Assembly (NCBI GenBank): GCA_018806915.1
Contig: JAGKQI010000101.1
Span: forward strand, 62,001-126,000
Source: Phytophthora colocasiae
Lineage: Eukaryota; Oomycota; Peronosporomycetes; Peronosporales; Peronosporaceae
Length of the DNA stretch: 64,000 nucleotides
Reading direction: 5' to 3'
Every line of letters begins with the position of its first letter. The first letter of the stretch is position 1. The position numbers and the translations under genes are program-made. A model generated the notes under the pieces. The model was not told the origin of the DNA. It ran no database searches and saw only the letters and a list, made by a program, of their open reading frames with translations. This document shows, piece by piece, positions 31,801-42,292 of this stretch.

Positions 31801-33944
31801 TTAGTTGCTGTCAAGTGCAGATTCTTCTCCACTATCACTTAGAGACTCGATAACGTCTTGGCACACGGGGGGTTGGACTCGTTGGAGCAAAGCTTGAAGC
31901 TCTAGATTGAACGCGACGCTCGTGCTTTTATCGGGATTCTCCGAACCAAGGATAAGAGGTTCACTATCTGCCATCGAGGCAGCAGAGCCAGTAGGTTGTC
32001 TGCGTGGTCGTCCACGGGGAGGTGCACGCGGTAACGCAAACATGGCATCAGCTGCAGGAGGTGGAGGAGGCTCTAGCATTGGTGTCACCATCACTGGAGG
32101 ATCCTGATCGACTTGTTTCGTAAGAGTCGGTCGTGTGTGGGCTTCACGGTGTGCTAGTACGTCTTGCAGTTCACGAACAAAACGCGGTGTTGGACCTGAT
32201 GCTGCATCCGCCACCTCTTGTTGCTTTAGCAGAGCCTGTAAATCGAATCCCTCGTCTCCAGTGCTCGTTCCAGTAAACACAACCGTACAATTTGGTTCTT
32301 CATGTGCTGGAGCAGACGACGGATCCTCCACCGCTACGCTTTCTTCCTCTTCAGCTTCTTCATCTGCATCTGACTCGTGATGACTCACTTTCCCTTCCAA
32401 CGCATCCAGCGATCTGTTGTATACGCCCCACGACTCCTGAAGCTGTTGAATCATCGACTGCATCGTTTCACGGGAGCTGGATAATTGTTCTGGCGCTGCA
32501 TCGGTGAGTAACTCGTGCTGCGAGGCAATTACCAACGCAGTGAACGTCTCACTAATCGATCGCAGATCGTGGAGCTGTGAGGCAACACTGTTGAGCTGAG
32601 GGTCGACTGGGTCTGAAGGAGCTTGTTGACCATCTTGCTGTCGGTCGGTTGAATTGATACTGAAGTCCAAGGTTTGCAGTGTGACAGGATTTTTCGTTGA
32701 ATTCCAGACCTGCAGATCGTCAGTCCATACCCCCAATGCTTTGATCAACTGCTGGGCTTCAACTCGCTGGGAAATCAAAGCATCTAAGAGATTGCAACTC
32801 ACAAAAGACGAACAAGAGCGCGCCACATTCGTCACCAGTTCCGTGCGCACTGCGTTTTCCAGCAGCAATGTAGACCGGTTGCGCTGTTTGGTCAATGCCG
32901 TCAGCAGTAACGATGGAGCCTTGTCATCTTCTCTTTCAACGAGCGTTCCGCTTTCTTCACTGGATATCTTCTCTCCTTCTTTGGGTATCCTCGACGCAAG
33001 TTTCAGAAGCTGGTTGTTCAGAGTTCTCAGCTTCCTCCGCAATGGCAGACAGCGCAATTGACGCTCTGTACCTCCATTTTCCCCGCTACTTTCTGCATTA
33101 GAAGAAGCCTCCAGCCTTCCAATTGGAGGGAGCAAACCAGCTCCAAGACGATACCCTCGACTCGCCAGCTCTGCGCGCTTCACAAGCGTTAAACTATCTC
33201 CATAGGCCTGGTCGTAATTGCTCATCGCAGACAGAAACGCTTGAAGAGCAGCCACGAGTTGTTGCGACCGTCGTGCATACCACCCAAGCCACAGCTTCAC
33301 ACTCAACTCCAGTACGAAAACAACCGCAGCAGTCCACTGCAGAAGCTTTAACACTAACATATCCCATCTCCAAAACCCCAAAACCACCGCCAGTATCACG
33401 ATTAAAACTCCACCAGCCCCAGCACTAAACCTTCGAGTCACTTCAATTCCTTCCAGTACTTCGACCAACGCAATATATCGACTCCACCACCCGTTACCCC
33501 TATATGACACTGCAAACACTGTAGCATTGTACCCCACAGTCTGTTGCAGTTCTTCTCTACTCGAAACAAATAATATCTTTCAACAACCATCAATAAAAAA
33601 TATAAAACTAAAAGTTCCTCATACCGGATTGTCGGGTGGAATGTGCAGAGTTTGGGGATCAGACGACGCACCGCTACCAGCTCAACTCGCCTTTGAATTG
33701 TCTGAGCCAATTGCAGCCACTCCCAGAGTCTCAACGTCTGAGCTGTAGAATGTCTCGGACGTTTCCTGGCCACAGGTTGGGGCGTAGACAATATCTGAGC
33801 CAACGATTCACTACTACCAGCCTCAGCATCCAGCTCTGAAAGAAGCAACGGAATGAGGACGTTATTAATTCTACAGCAACTGCACACGTACGTACCTGCC
33901 AGGTACTGCCCTAGAGGCGAGTTGGACGTCACCGCAATCTCCAT
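31801..33944 (-). CDS. Vezatin-like (myosin-binding) membrane protein, three exons
   Basis: Proposed exons on the minus strand are 33944-33896, 33835-33625 and 33556-31801, with introns of 60 and 68 bp; phases agree and give 671 aa. Two adjacent transmembrane helices (VLIVILAVVLGFW; WTAAVVFVLELSVKLWLGW) precede a region matching the vezatin/Inp2 myosin-binding pattern (VKRAELASRGYRLGAGLLPPIGRLE-like). Helical segments and an acidic, Pro-rich tail follow. Vezatin links myosin to membranes, and yeast Inp2 recruits myosin V to peroxisomes. The start at 33944 is the first ATG after an upstream in-frame stop. The family call is by motif; the exact role is unknown. Confidence 0.72.
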
Positions 33945-34325
33945 TAGTTTTTTTTGGCTGTAATTTCTCGGTCGGTAAAAAGGACTCAACAGCTCCAATG
34001 CGATGTGAGTCGCAACGCCTTACTGTGCCATCGCAGTACCGGTCGTGAATGGTGGAATTTGTTCGCGAGCAATCTCGTGCATCCCGTTTTCGTCGACAAT
34101 ACGCCAGAGGTTCAGCCTCCGAGAGCCTGTCCTCCTCTGACGGCGTTGAAACCCTGGGGTGATTCCTGTCGTTTTCGTCTCCGTTACGAGTCGTGTAGTT
34201 GTTCCGCCCTTTGCAATAGTCCACCGCACTTGAATCACGTCTTGATGGCCCAGCTCGCTCGCTCGACACTTTGGCATCATCCAACTCGAACCTCGTAGCG
34301 ACTTCGAAGCGGAACTTCGGTGCGG

Positions 34326-35365
34326 ATGGCACATTCCGCGCCGACGGAATTGGGCCGCAGCTCTAGCGTCGACTTCGTCCTGCTTGAACTGACCAGCGAT
34401 ATTGATGAGATCCACGCTCAAGACAAGGTGGTAACCCCCGTTCTACCACTTCCGACGCTTATCAAACCTGACTACGTTGTACCCGTATCGAGTGCTGGAA
34501 AACGGGGTACGTGTCGGAGGAGTTTCAGGATGTGAGCACTTCGCTACCGTATGCACTTCAAGCTGTATTCCGCAGGAAGCTCCTGCTAGTGTTAGCACTT
34601 CAACTACTCGCAGTGTGGATTGCTGTCGGGCTCGCCACGTTCTACCCGCCCGTACGTGACCGGGTAACTCCGATCTTCAGCCCTGTGCTGCTCGGCTTCT
34701 GTGTTGTCATTACAGTATTTCTACTCGGAGTTCTCTACTTCCAACGCAACAGGCGCTAGGTCAACGCGCTAGTTCTCATGTGGTTCAGCGCAGCACAAGC
34801 CGCTACGTTCGTCGGATTGGGCGTGATTTTCGACACACACATTGGGTTTTTCAACTGTGGCGCTACCTTCACGTGGGTGTTGCTGATGATCTTGCTGGTT
34901 GGCGTCCGACAGAAGAATGGCCACCTCATGAATCCGCTAGTGGCTGGAATGCTGTCATTCTTCGTGGTCGTCTGCGCGTCGGTTGCGCTTTTCGAGATCT
35001 ACGGCGCTCGGTTCGTGACCAGCACAGCGTTCGGGTACTCGTTGCTCTTCCAGTTCTTCTTGCTGACCTGGTTCTCTTGGGACGCAGCCTGGATGTTCGA
35101 GGTCGTTGCAGTGGACGAATATGCGTACGGGGTTATCTACATCTACACAGATATCGTACTCAGCTTCCTCTTCTCCGTTGCGGCGGTCGGCGTAGCTGTT
35201 GGGTTCACGTCGTTGATGGTACTCTTGCTTGGGGGAGGGCCAGACTGCTGCGAGCTTGGCGTCAACTGCTGTCTGTTTATTGTCGACTTTGATTGTTGCG
35301 GTTCAAGGACCGAGAGATTAAGACCAACACGCACTCAACGAGAACAACAACTCGCGTGCGTGTAA
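34326..35365 (+). pseudogene. TMBIM/Bax-inhibitor-1-like membrane protein gene with nonsense codon
   Basis: Exon 1 (34326-34484) and exon 2 (34529-35365) join across a 44-bp GTATCG...TTTCAG intron; a GT at 34479 is an alternative. The product would be about 278 aa with seven hydrophobic segments. The TMBIM pattern is seen in the FRRKLLLVLALQLLAVW start of helix one, the FYPPVRDRV loop and the later TM helices. In frame, a TAG at 34757-34759 separates ...YFQRNRR from VNALVLMWFSAAQAATF. The coding sequence on both sides is open, so this is a single point break, a sequence error or an unusual allele. TMBIM proteins modulate ER calcium and cell death. Confidence 0.72.
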
Positions 35366-35446
35366 ACAACGTAAAGCGTATTTGGAAAAACTAATGACAG
35401 TCGATTTAACCTACACAACCATATTCACACGTATCAATCTCTCTGT

Positions 35447-35896
35447 TCAGCACGAAAAGTTATCGACGAAGAAGGCCAAGCAGTCGTCTACCCATGCAGG
35501 TTCAGTATCTGAACGTAACGTCGGGTACGGAGCTGTAAGGGGCAGAGGTTCTAGACACCGCCAGGTCTCAATGTCGGTAGTCATCAACTGCTCGTAGCTG
35601 AACATGGGTTCGATCTCTAGTGATTCCGATGGAGACCAGCTCGGTGGCTGCGTCTTGAGCGTCTTGGGGCGCGTGTTCCGCAGTCCCCGACGTCGCCGCT
35701 CCAGTTTCTGCCGGTACTTTTGGGCGTGCGTCATGGCTTGACGCGTGCTGCGTGTACCGATGTAGGCGGCCACGAGCTTCCAGGGCCCGTGCGGATACAG
35801 CTCCACAGCCTCGAGGAAGCGCACGTGCTTGTTGGCAGTCCACACGCCTTCACCCTCGCGACTGAGACGAGGTCGACTGCTCTTGTGGCGGGACAT
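35447..35896 (-). CDS. SHAQKY-type single-repeat MYB protein 1
   Basis: The 149-aa protein has one MYB repeat (about 15-64) with the regularly spaced tryptophans replaced in the usual single-repeat manner (VWTANKH; GPWKLVAAYIGTRSTRQ). It ends in MTHAQKYRQK (55-64), the oomycete form of the SHAQKYF motif. A basic segment and an acidic/hydrophobic C-terminus (DDCLAFFVDNF) follow. It is predicted to be a nuclear DNA-binding regulator. It converges with the TMBIM gene (82 bp). It is the first of three such genes in the window. Confidence 0.87.
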   Translation of the reverse strand: MSRHKSSRPRLSREGEGVWTANKHVRFLEAVELYPHGPWKLVAAYIGTRSTRQAMTHAQKYRQKLERRRRGLRNTRPKTLKTQPPSWSPSESLEIEPMFSYEQLMTTDIETWRCLEPLPLTAPYPTLRSDTEPAWVDDCLAFFVDNFSC

Positions 35897-37169
35897 GGCT
35901 ACGCTTTAATCACTGGTTGACGTGCTCGAGACGGAGACGATAGCGGAATGAGTTCGTTCACTCGGCCGTCGAACAGCTCACGCACGTATCAGAGCTGATG
36001 GGGAAAGAATTCGGGGCAATGACGCTGTGGCGGTGCATCTTCGCCCGCTTTTTTCGGCCGTGGCATCACCACCGCGGAAGCAATTTGCGGAACGGCATGA
36101 AGAGCTGGAGCTGCTCGATGTACATGTGACGACACTTCCATTATCGCTTCGAGGAAGAAAATCCACAGGTCACTTCAACATCCAGCTAAGTCCGCACTCA
36201 GCTCTTCTTCTACTTTCGATTATGTCCGCATACTGCTGGAAGAGCGTCATGTACTTGTGTCGTGGTAAACTGCAGTTGTAACTCGTGTATGTGCAGCCAT
36301 CTGGCCATTACTTGTCATGATCGTAACGTCATGAACGTCAACTTCAAAGGTGATCATCACGGATTGCAACTCGACTTCGACTCGTCAAACACGCGGGGCG
36401 CGGTGTTGAGCTACGTAGCCATGCCCCATGACACCGCGCGGCTGGACGGTGCTGAACGCTCCCATCAAGAGGAGAACCTTCAGCCCCGCGAACAGCGACT
36501 ATCGCGATGCCTGGTCTCGACAATGGATGAGGACTTGGTGCCGGGAAGACGGAGGAAGCGGACTTGTCTTCCTCCGACAAAGACAAAGATCGGCAAAGTG
36601 GACACGACAAACGGCGCCTTCCAACGTGCAATGCATGGCGCCCTTGTCTTTCCGTGAAACTTGTTGAGCGCACGCAAATCCCCACGCACCAGAACGTGCT
36701 GCGAAGACCCTTCCCGTCTGCAAGCACGCTTTGTCCTGTGGGTGGCAGGGAGACGTCACTGTCCGTGCCCGTGCCCAACTTTCCCTGGGCGTGAAGCTTG
36801 AGGTATCCGTTCCTCGACCGCGTTCGCAGCTCGGTTGGCTGTCGAGGCTCGATCCACGCAGCCATGTCTCCCTTGACAAGCGTATCTTTCCAACGAGATT
36901 GAAGTTGTACGGCGATCTTTGATGAGGTATCCGACAACGGATGGCGGACACCTTGGCAACCTCGTCATGTTTGTTCAAAAGGACGGCTCTTTACCATAAT
37001 ATATTACTGTTTTAACAATTTCTTCTCGCTCGCGAGGCAACACACCAACACGAATCGCTCACGCTCGCACGCTCTAGTCCGCACCCCTCCGTCCACCCGC
37101 CGGGCCTCATCAAATAAATACACTTCGATTCCGGGAGCGCCGGCAGGCTGACTGGGTCCACCGCCTGCT
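35897..37169. other. Intergenic region, no gene supported
   Basis: Overlapping short frames exist on both strands (for example 36499-36978 minus and 36344-36937 minus), but none has a recognisable domain or a clear start. Some may be a relic. Confidence 0.4.
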
Positions 37170-37856
37170 TTAGTTCTCGCGGTGGAAGGTCTCGATCAAG
37201 AAGTCCATGCACTTGTCGAACTCAATGTCACTGGGCTCGAAAGACGGACCGTCTAGGTAGTACGGGTTGCCTTCCGTAGAGGAGAAGTCTATTGCCAGCG
37301 GCAGCTGCTTCTGGTACGTGTTGCTTTGCATCATGGGCTCCATCACCACGTTGCCGTGCGCGGAAGCGCTCGGGCTCATGTCCATCTGCATTTGCATCTC
37401 CATTTGCATCTGCATCTGCATGGAAGGGGAAGAGCTTCCATCTCCAGCTTCGCCCAACATGTCGAGCTCCTGTTCGGCCGCAATGGCTAGCGACGTGGCC
37501 AGAATCGAGTCGTTGAACTGCTCGTCGCTGCTGAGCAGCGCGTTAAAACGAGACGAGCGGTCCATGATGAACGGTAGGTTGTGCTTGCCACTCATACGCA
37601 CGTTGCGCAGTCGCCTCGCGATCTTCTGGCGGTACTTTTGCGCGTGTGTCATGGTCTGGCGAGCCGTGCGCGTGCCGACGTGGCTAGCGATGTCCTTCCA
37701 GGGTCCGGACGGGAACATCTTGATGCCGTCCACGAAGAGGCGGTGCTCCTCGGGGGACCAGAGGCCACGGCCCTCAGGCGCTGGCTTGGCTTCCTCCTGC
37801 TGCTGCGTCCACTCATTGGCGGCCGCGGCGCTCTCGACCATGTTAGTGAATGACAT
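37170..37856 (-). CDS. SHAQKY-type single-repeat MYB protein 2, with Met-Gln tract
   Basis: The 228-aa protein has a MYB repeat (about 30-78) with LWSPEEHRLFVDGI, GPWKDIASHVGTRTARQ and MTHAQKYRQK (69-78). Residues 146-160 are an alternating Met-Gln tract with occasional Glu/Asp. The C-terminus (EPSDIEFDKCMDFLIETF) resembles the acidic-hydrophobic tail of MYB protein 1. It is predicted to be a transcription regulator. Confidence 0.9.
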   Translation of the reverse strand: MSFTNMVESAAAANEWTQQQEEAKPAPEGRGLWSPEEHRLFVDGIKMFPSGPWKDIASHVGTRTARQTMTHAQKYRQKIARRLRNVRMSGKHNLPFIMDRSSRFNALLSSDEQFNDSILATSLAIAAEQELDMLGEAGDGSSSPSMQMQMQMEMQMQMDMSPSASAHGNVVMEPMMQSNTYQKQLPLAIDFSSTEGNPYYLDGPSFEPSDIEFDKCMDFLIETFHREN

Positions 37857-40749
37857 GCCTTCCGTCCGTCCGTCTGCTTTGCCTGTTCTTCACTTTTCCA
37901 GCACTTAGCACGCGCGAGGAAGATCTTCAACTGACACGACTCGAGCTCGGGGCACGTCTGGCGGCTCCCTCCGGATTGGCCGCGTTCCCTGTCGCTGCGC
38001 CTCTCCCCCCTCTTCCTAAAGCTTATCACAGCGTGCTCGGGCGCCTTGCCGAGATGACGCGCTCGAGCAAAGGCTAAACATCCCTCCCAAATTGCAATCG
38101 TAAACGCCGGTGTTACCCTTCTTCTAGGCCCGAATTGAGGCTGCAGGAACTGCGGATAGTGAGCTGCTCTTCACACCGCTACAGCATCGACAGCACGTCC
38201 GTCAGGTCCGAGATACCGTGCACACAGCTACGAATTGTCCGTTTGCAGACGCCGAATTGCGCAGGGCCGATCCCTGCTTTGCGCTGCGAGTGCTCCCGTC
38301 CCTGTTCGATATTCCCGCCTGGGACACTCGAAATCGTTTCAGTGAACAACCAACTCTCTGTGCTCACCTCGAGCCGCGCACCGGAGTCCCCCTCTTCACA
38401 GGACCTTGCTCATCGGATCCCGTCGCGCCAGACTTGGCTGCATTATGCCTTGCCAGTCTGTACTAGTACATTGCTGCTTTCTTGCTGCGGCGTCTGCTGC
38501 ATGGCCATCGCGCTTTCGGATGAAACAGGCACGCTGACCGCTACCGTTCATCCCACCATAAACAATTATCGAAGCGGGACGTGCGCTCAATGGTGCCGGC
38601 AGATAACGCAGCGATCGGTGCCAACGCGCTCGAATCACTCGCCATTTTTGCCACCTCGGCCGACAGATCGAGCCGAGATCGAGCTCCACAGACAACGACA
38701 CCAACTCGTACAGATACACGCGGCTCATGTCGCTGAGTGCCGCCGCTGAACGCATTAGCCGTCCGCACTGGAACGCGGCGTGCAAGGGCGTGCCGCGCCG
38801 CGGTGCTCGATCACTGCATCGAATCCATCGATGCAAGACGTGGCTGGTCTCTGTGTGCTACGCTGTTCAGATGGCTCCAGATCATTACAGTGCGTCACCG
38901 GTCACTCGCCGTCCAGCAACGGGGCGCGATCCAAAGCTTGAGCATTGAAGTTGATGGCATTTCAAGAGTCTCGCCGCAATGGGAATCTAGTGCCTCGATA
39001 CGATCCGCCTTCGTAATGTCAAGGCTTTTTAAACTGCTCTGGGATGGTGGTGGCGGACGCGACAGCTTTGCAATCCAACGCTATAGCCCCTGCAACTGGC
39101 ACTCAAGCCACGAACAAGTCGCTGCAGGCGGCTTGGGAGCGCAATCGTGATGATGTCTGCATGCGCGGTGGCAAAGTTTAACGCAGCGTCTCGCCGCAGG
39201 GTCCGCGCTCTGCTCGCTCAAGAGATACATAGCGAGGACCACCAGCAAAACCCCCAGCTCACGGAGTTTAATCGAGTTGCTGCAACGGCTGTTTGCCCCT
39301 TGAAACGACGTGTTGCTGACAGCTTCCTGTGAAGCAACGACCTGCTTCTTCGAGCGCTGCTTTCACGGATCGCAGTCAAAAATCAGCGTGGTCATATCGG
39401 TCCAGCCGAGTTGAAGCAGTTGGCAATTGGAGCCAAATCACCGCTAGCGTCGAGATACATGAGCTTGCCGGATACTTTCGGCAGAATGCTGCGACTGGTG
39501 CTGCTTGCCGCTGGGCAGAGCGCGATGCAAGATCTTTCACGGCTTGGAACTTGATACCTCGCAATACTTAGAGCAATGTATCTTATCGACCAGCGCAGGA
39601 TACATGTGCAAATTGGTAACAATGCCCACGCGACGCCGGCGCTGGGGTCGCCTTCTCCAGCACTTCCTCAAGCTCGCTCTATCTTGCCTCCTTCGGTATC
39701 GTGCACCTTGCCGGGCACGTCGCAGACCCCCCTGTACCCGCGGAGGAACCCGTTGATTGTCGCTTGATCGTGCTGGTCGAGTTCATAATCTGCCTGCGCT
39801 GTGCTGCTGCCTGTGATACACTGGGCTATGAATTCACCCACGTACGTGGCGTGATGGCTGAGCTCCACTTCGCGTCGGCAGCAGATCTTTCAGCAGAGGA
39901 TTTTCAAGCGCAAGAAATCTTCTTGCACATCAGCACGACGAAAACGCGGCAGCTCTCGCGAGTCGCGCAGCACCAGGTCGATGATGTCATTGTCGAATGT
40001 AGGCCAGCCTTCACAAGTTCACTGGTGCATCGTCCAGTTGCAAGGCGAGCGCTTTGTGCTACCGGTAGCTCCTCTAGAGCCTCTAGTAGAGAATGGTCAC
40101 GCGAGCGTTTGCTGTAATACATGTACACAGGAGAGAGAAGTGTGGCATGTCTCGTAGTAAAGAGCTCAAGCGACCTTGAAGCATGACTATCCTGATATCG
40201 TCCCGACGACGACCGGAGAGCTTCGTGTTCTCTTTGCACAAGGCTGCCGCCGACTTTTACACGTTAGTATCGCTGCTCGTTGCTTGCGCTTTGCATCAGC
40301 AACCTGGCGAAGTTATCGTAGCCAGCTGGGGTGCTGACGCTTAGCAACTTCGTCGTGGTTGCTGGAAATCTTTGTGAAGCTTCGTCCACAGGCCACAGGC
40401 AGCAGAAGCGATCATCTTTCGGTCCGACACCTTGGCAAGATTCACAACGGCTTCAATGTATCCATCGGCGCTTCTGTCTGCGAAACTGTAGCAAGTGTAT
40501 TCCGTAGCGAGTTATGACGAACACTTCAGCCCCTCTCCGAAATACAGCCCTCCAGTATCATATGAGCCTTGGTCTCCATCTCGTTGACTCTCGGATCTCC
40601 ACCATCTAACGAGTCATTCCACTTGACCTAGAAGAAGACCCACAAAGGAGCACTGTCCCCCCTCCCTTGACAACAGCTGCGAGTGCCTACGGCCGACGAG
40701 AAGCTGCTCACTTGCCCTGCTTGACCTTGTCTAAATCATAGTGTTCGTA
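37857..40749. other. Gene-poor stretch with possible decayed coding sequence
   Basis: Many overlapping short frames occur on both strands with no intact gene. On the minus strand one segment near 38780 reads GTPLHAAFQCGR, an ankyrin-repeat-like phrase, and neighbouring frames hint at a degenerated repeat protein. This is too weak to call a gene. Confidence 0.35.
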
Positions 40750-40917
40750 CAGATTTGGACGGAAAGATGTGACGCGTTAGGTTTTTCTTTTGTATAGCGA
40801 TGGGTACGGACACAAATGTGTGACGCTTGTAGCCATTTTAGATATATAGCCAATCCGATTACGTCAAATATAATCGAGACATGCACAATAAAATGAACCT
40901 TGGGGCAAATAAATAGT

Positions 40918-40990
40918 CGCATAATAGCTCAACCGGTAGTGACTTCTATTTTTTGATAAAGTGACGAGGGTTCAATTCCCCCCATGGCCA
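40918..40990 (+). other. tRNA-derived (SINE-like) sequence, not a functional tRNA
   Basis: TAGCTCAACCGG at 40925 matches the internal A box. GGTTCAATTCC at 40969 matches the B box, at exactly the 44-base spacing of a real tRNA. The two acceptor strands (40918-40924 and 40983-40989) do not pair, so it is a relic or SINE head rather than a tRNA gene. Confidence 0.5.
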
Positions 40991-41075
40991 AAATGGTAAA
41001 GTTAATCACTGACGAGTGACCTTGGTGCCAGGGTTCCAAGGCAACAGACTGTTGACGTCCCCTGTCCTAATTGAT

Positions 41076-42129
41076 CTACAATCCAGCTTTATGCCAAGCT
41101 CTCTTTATGCTACTTTCACTGACGGCGTCCCATGCGGCAATCACTCGCTCAACGAGGAGCTTTGCTCTCGGAGCTGAAAGACGCTGAAGCTTTAGAAGAC
41201 GTTCACGGAGTGGCAGATTGCTCCTTGATCCAATCATGGTAAGCTCGTAGGATAGTGTTAGGGCGCGTAGCTTCTGCTTAAAGGGCCCCATAACTCCAAC
41301 ATCAAGAGGCTGGAGAACAGAAGTCGTGTTTTTCGGTAGTGGGACGACCTCGGTGCCCCAAGCAGCCAGCGCCTCCTGGCCTCCATACTAACGTGACACT
41401 TAAGATTGTCGACGTAGAGCGCAAGAGGGCCAGGAGAGCTTAGGGCGGATGATTCGGCGGATCGTTCGGCAGCGGGGCTTTTCATTTAGACGCCCTTCCA
41501 AGTCTATCTTGTCGACAATAGACCTTGAAGCAGAGCAGCCTCATAATTTTGTTTTAGGTATTCTCTTGTGAAGGTACTGTATTCTTCTCGAAGAAACGCC
41601 AGTACATGAGAGGTTTTAGCGGAAAGTCATCTCTTCGCATGGCTTTGATCCACTGTACGAGCTCGTCGCAATGAGGAAACAAATTGTTTCTTCCCTGCCC
41701 CCCCAACGTACACTTAGATCGTCTATTGTTGCTGCACGCCTCCCTTATTTCAGCTTCTTGCTTTGTCCATCGATGCACCGCTGTCCTCGACTTGATACCG
41801 TGTAGCCTCGCGGCATGGGTAATTTTAATGCCAGCATTGATATCTTCTAGCACTTTAAGTTTAAGTGCGTTGGAATAGGCATTCCGACGGTCCTGATGGA
41901 TCATGCACTCATCATCTATGTCATTGTCCTCCTCGCTTGAGTCGCTCCCAACTGTGCTATCGTCACACATTCCCCACGTTCGCAAGCGGGTAGCGTCTGT
42001 GGTCTCCATTTCGATTCTAATTTTGAGTGGCTTGAGAGGGTTTGCCTGCGCAGTGATTTCATTGGATATAAAATTTGTATACTGCCTTTTTAAAAAACCT
42101 AATGTGTCGCTGTTTAGTGTCCGTCGCAT
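41076..42129 (-). pseudogene. Pogo-like transposase, DNA-binding and C-terminal pieces
   Basis: The 5' piece (42129-41554) has an acidic leader and a helix-turn-helix (NALKLKVLEDINAGIKITHA, then GIKSRTAVHRWTKQEAEIR) plus LVQWIKAMRRDDFPLKPLM, typical of pogo/Tigger N-termini. After stops and a frame change, the 3' piece (about 41485-41076) shows LALYVDNLKCH and LQPLDVGVMGPFKQKL, the last part of the DDE_1 domain. The segment with the first catalytic Asp is deleted. The ATG at 42129 lies inside the right terminal repeat. Confidence 0.8.
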
Positions 42130-42292
42130 CTTTCCGTCCAAATCTGTACCGGTAACCACGTGGAAAATTGACTGTGAAAACGCATAAATGTAGCTATAGC
42201 TTCTACAGAGGTTTCATTCATGACCTCTGATTGGCTGAAATCACTTCAACGACCTGCACTCACGCTCGATTAGACCAAACGAGAATGCATGC

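Larger units (their letters stand above)
40750..42146 (-). mobile_element. Pogo/Tigger-like DNA transposon, internally deleted
   Basis: This 1397-bp element is flanked by TA on both sides (40748-40749 and 42147-42148). Its ends are a perfect 20-bp inverted repeat, CAGATTTGGACGGAAAGATG. It encodes the N-terminal DNA-binding part and the C-terminal end of a DDE_1-type transposase, but the middle of the catalytic domain is missing. A tRNA-like sequence sits near the left end. Confidence 0.85.

Noticed and set aside
33871..34421. Two minus-strand frames upstream of the vezatin-like gene (153 and 133 codons)
   Set aside because: They overlap exon 1 of the divergent TMBIM gene, and in the gene's own frame a stop at 34020-34022 separates them from the vezatin-like coding sequence. 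The ATG at 33944 is simpler.
34780..35292. 170-codon plus-strand frame, Arg-rich
   Set aside because: It is a shifted reading of the TMBIM exon; the alternative frame encodes regular membrane helices.
38135..38749. 204-codon plus-strand frame
   Set aside because: No domain, an unusual composition, and overlap with equally long minus-strand frames; not supported as a gene.
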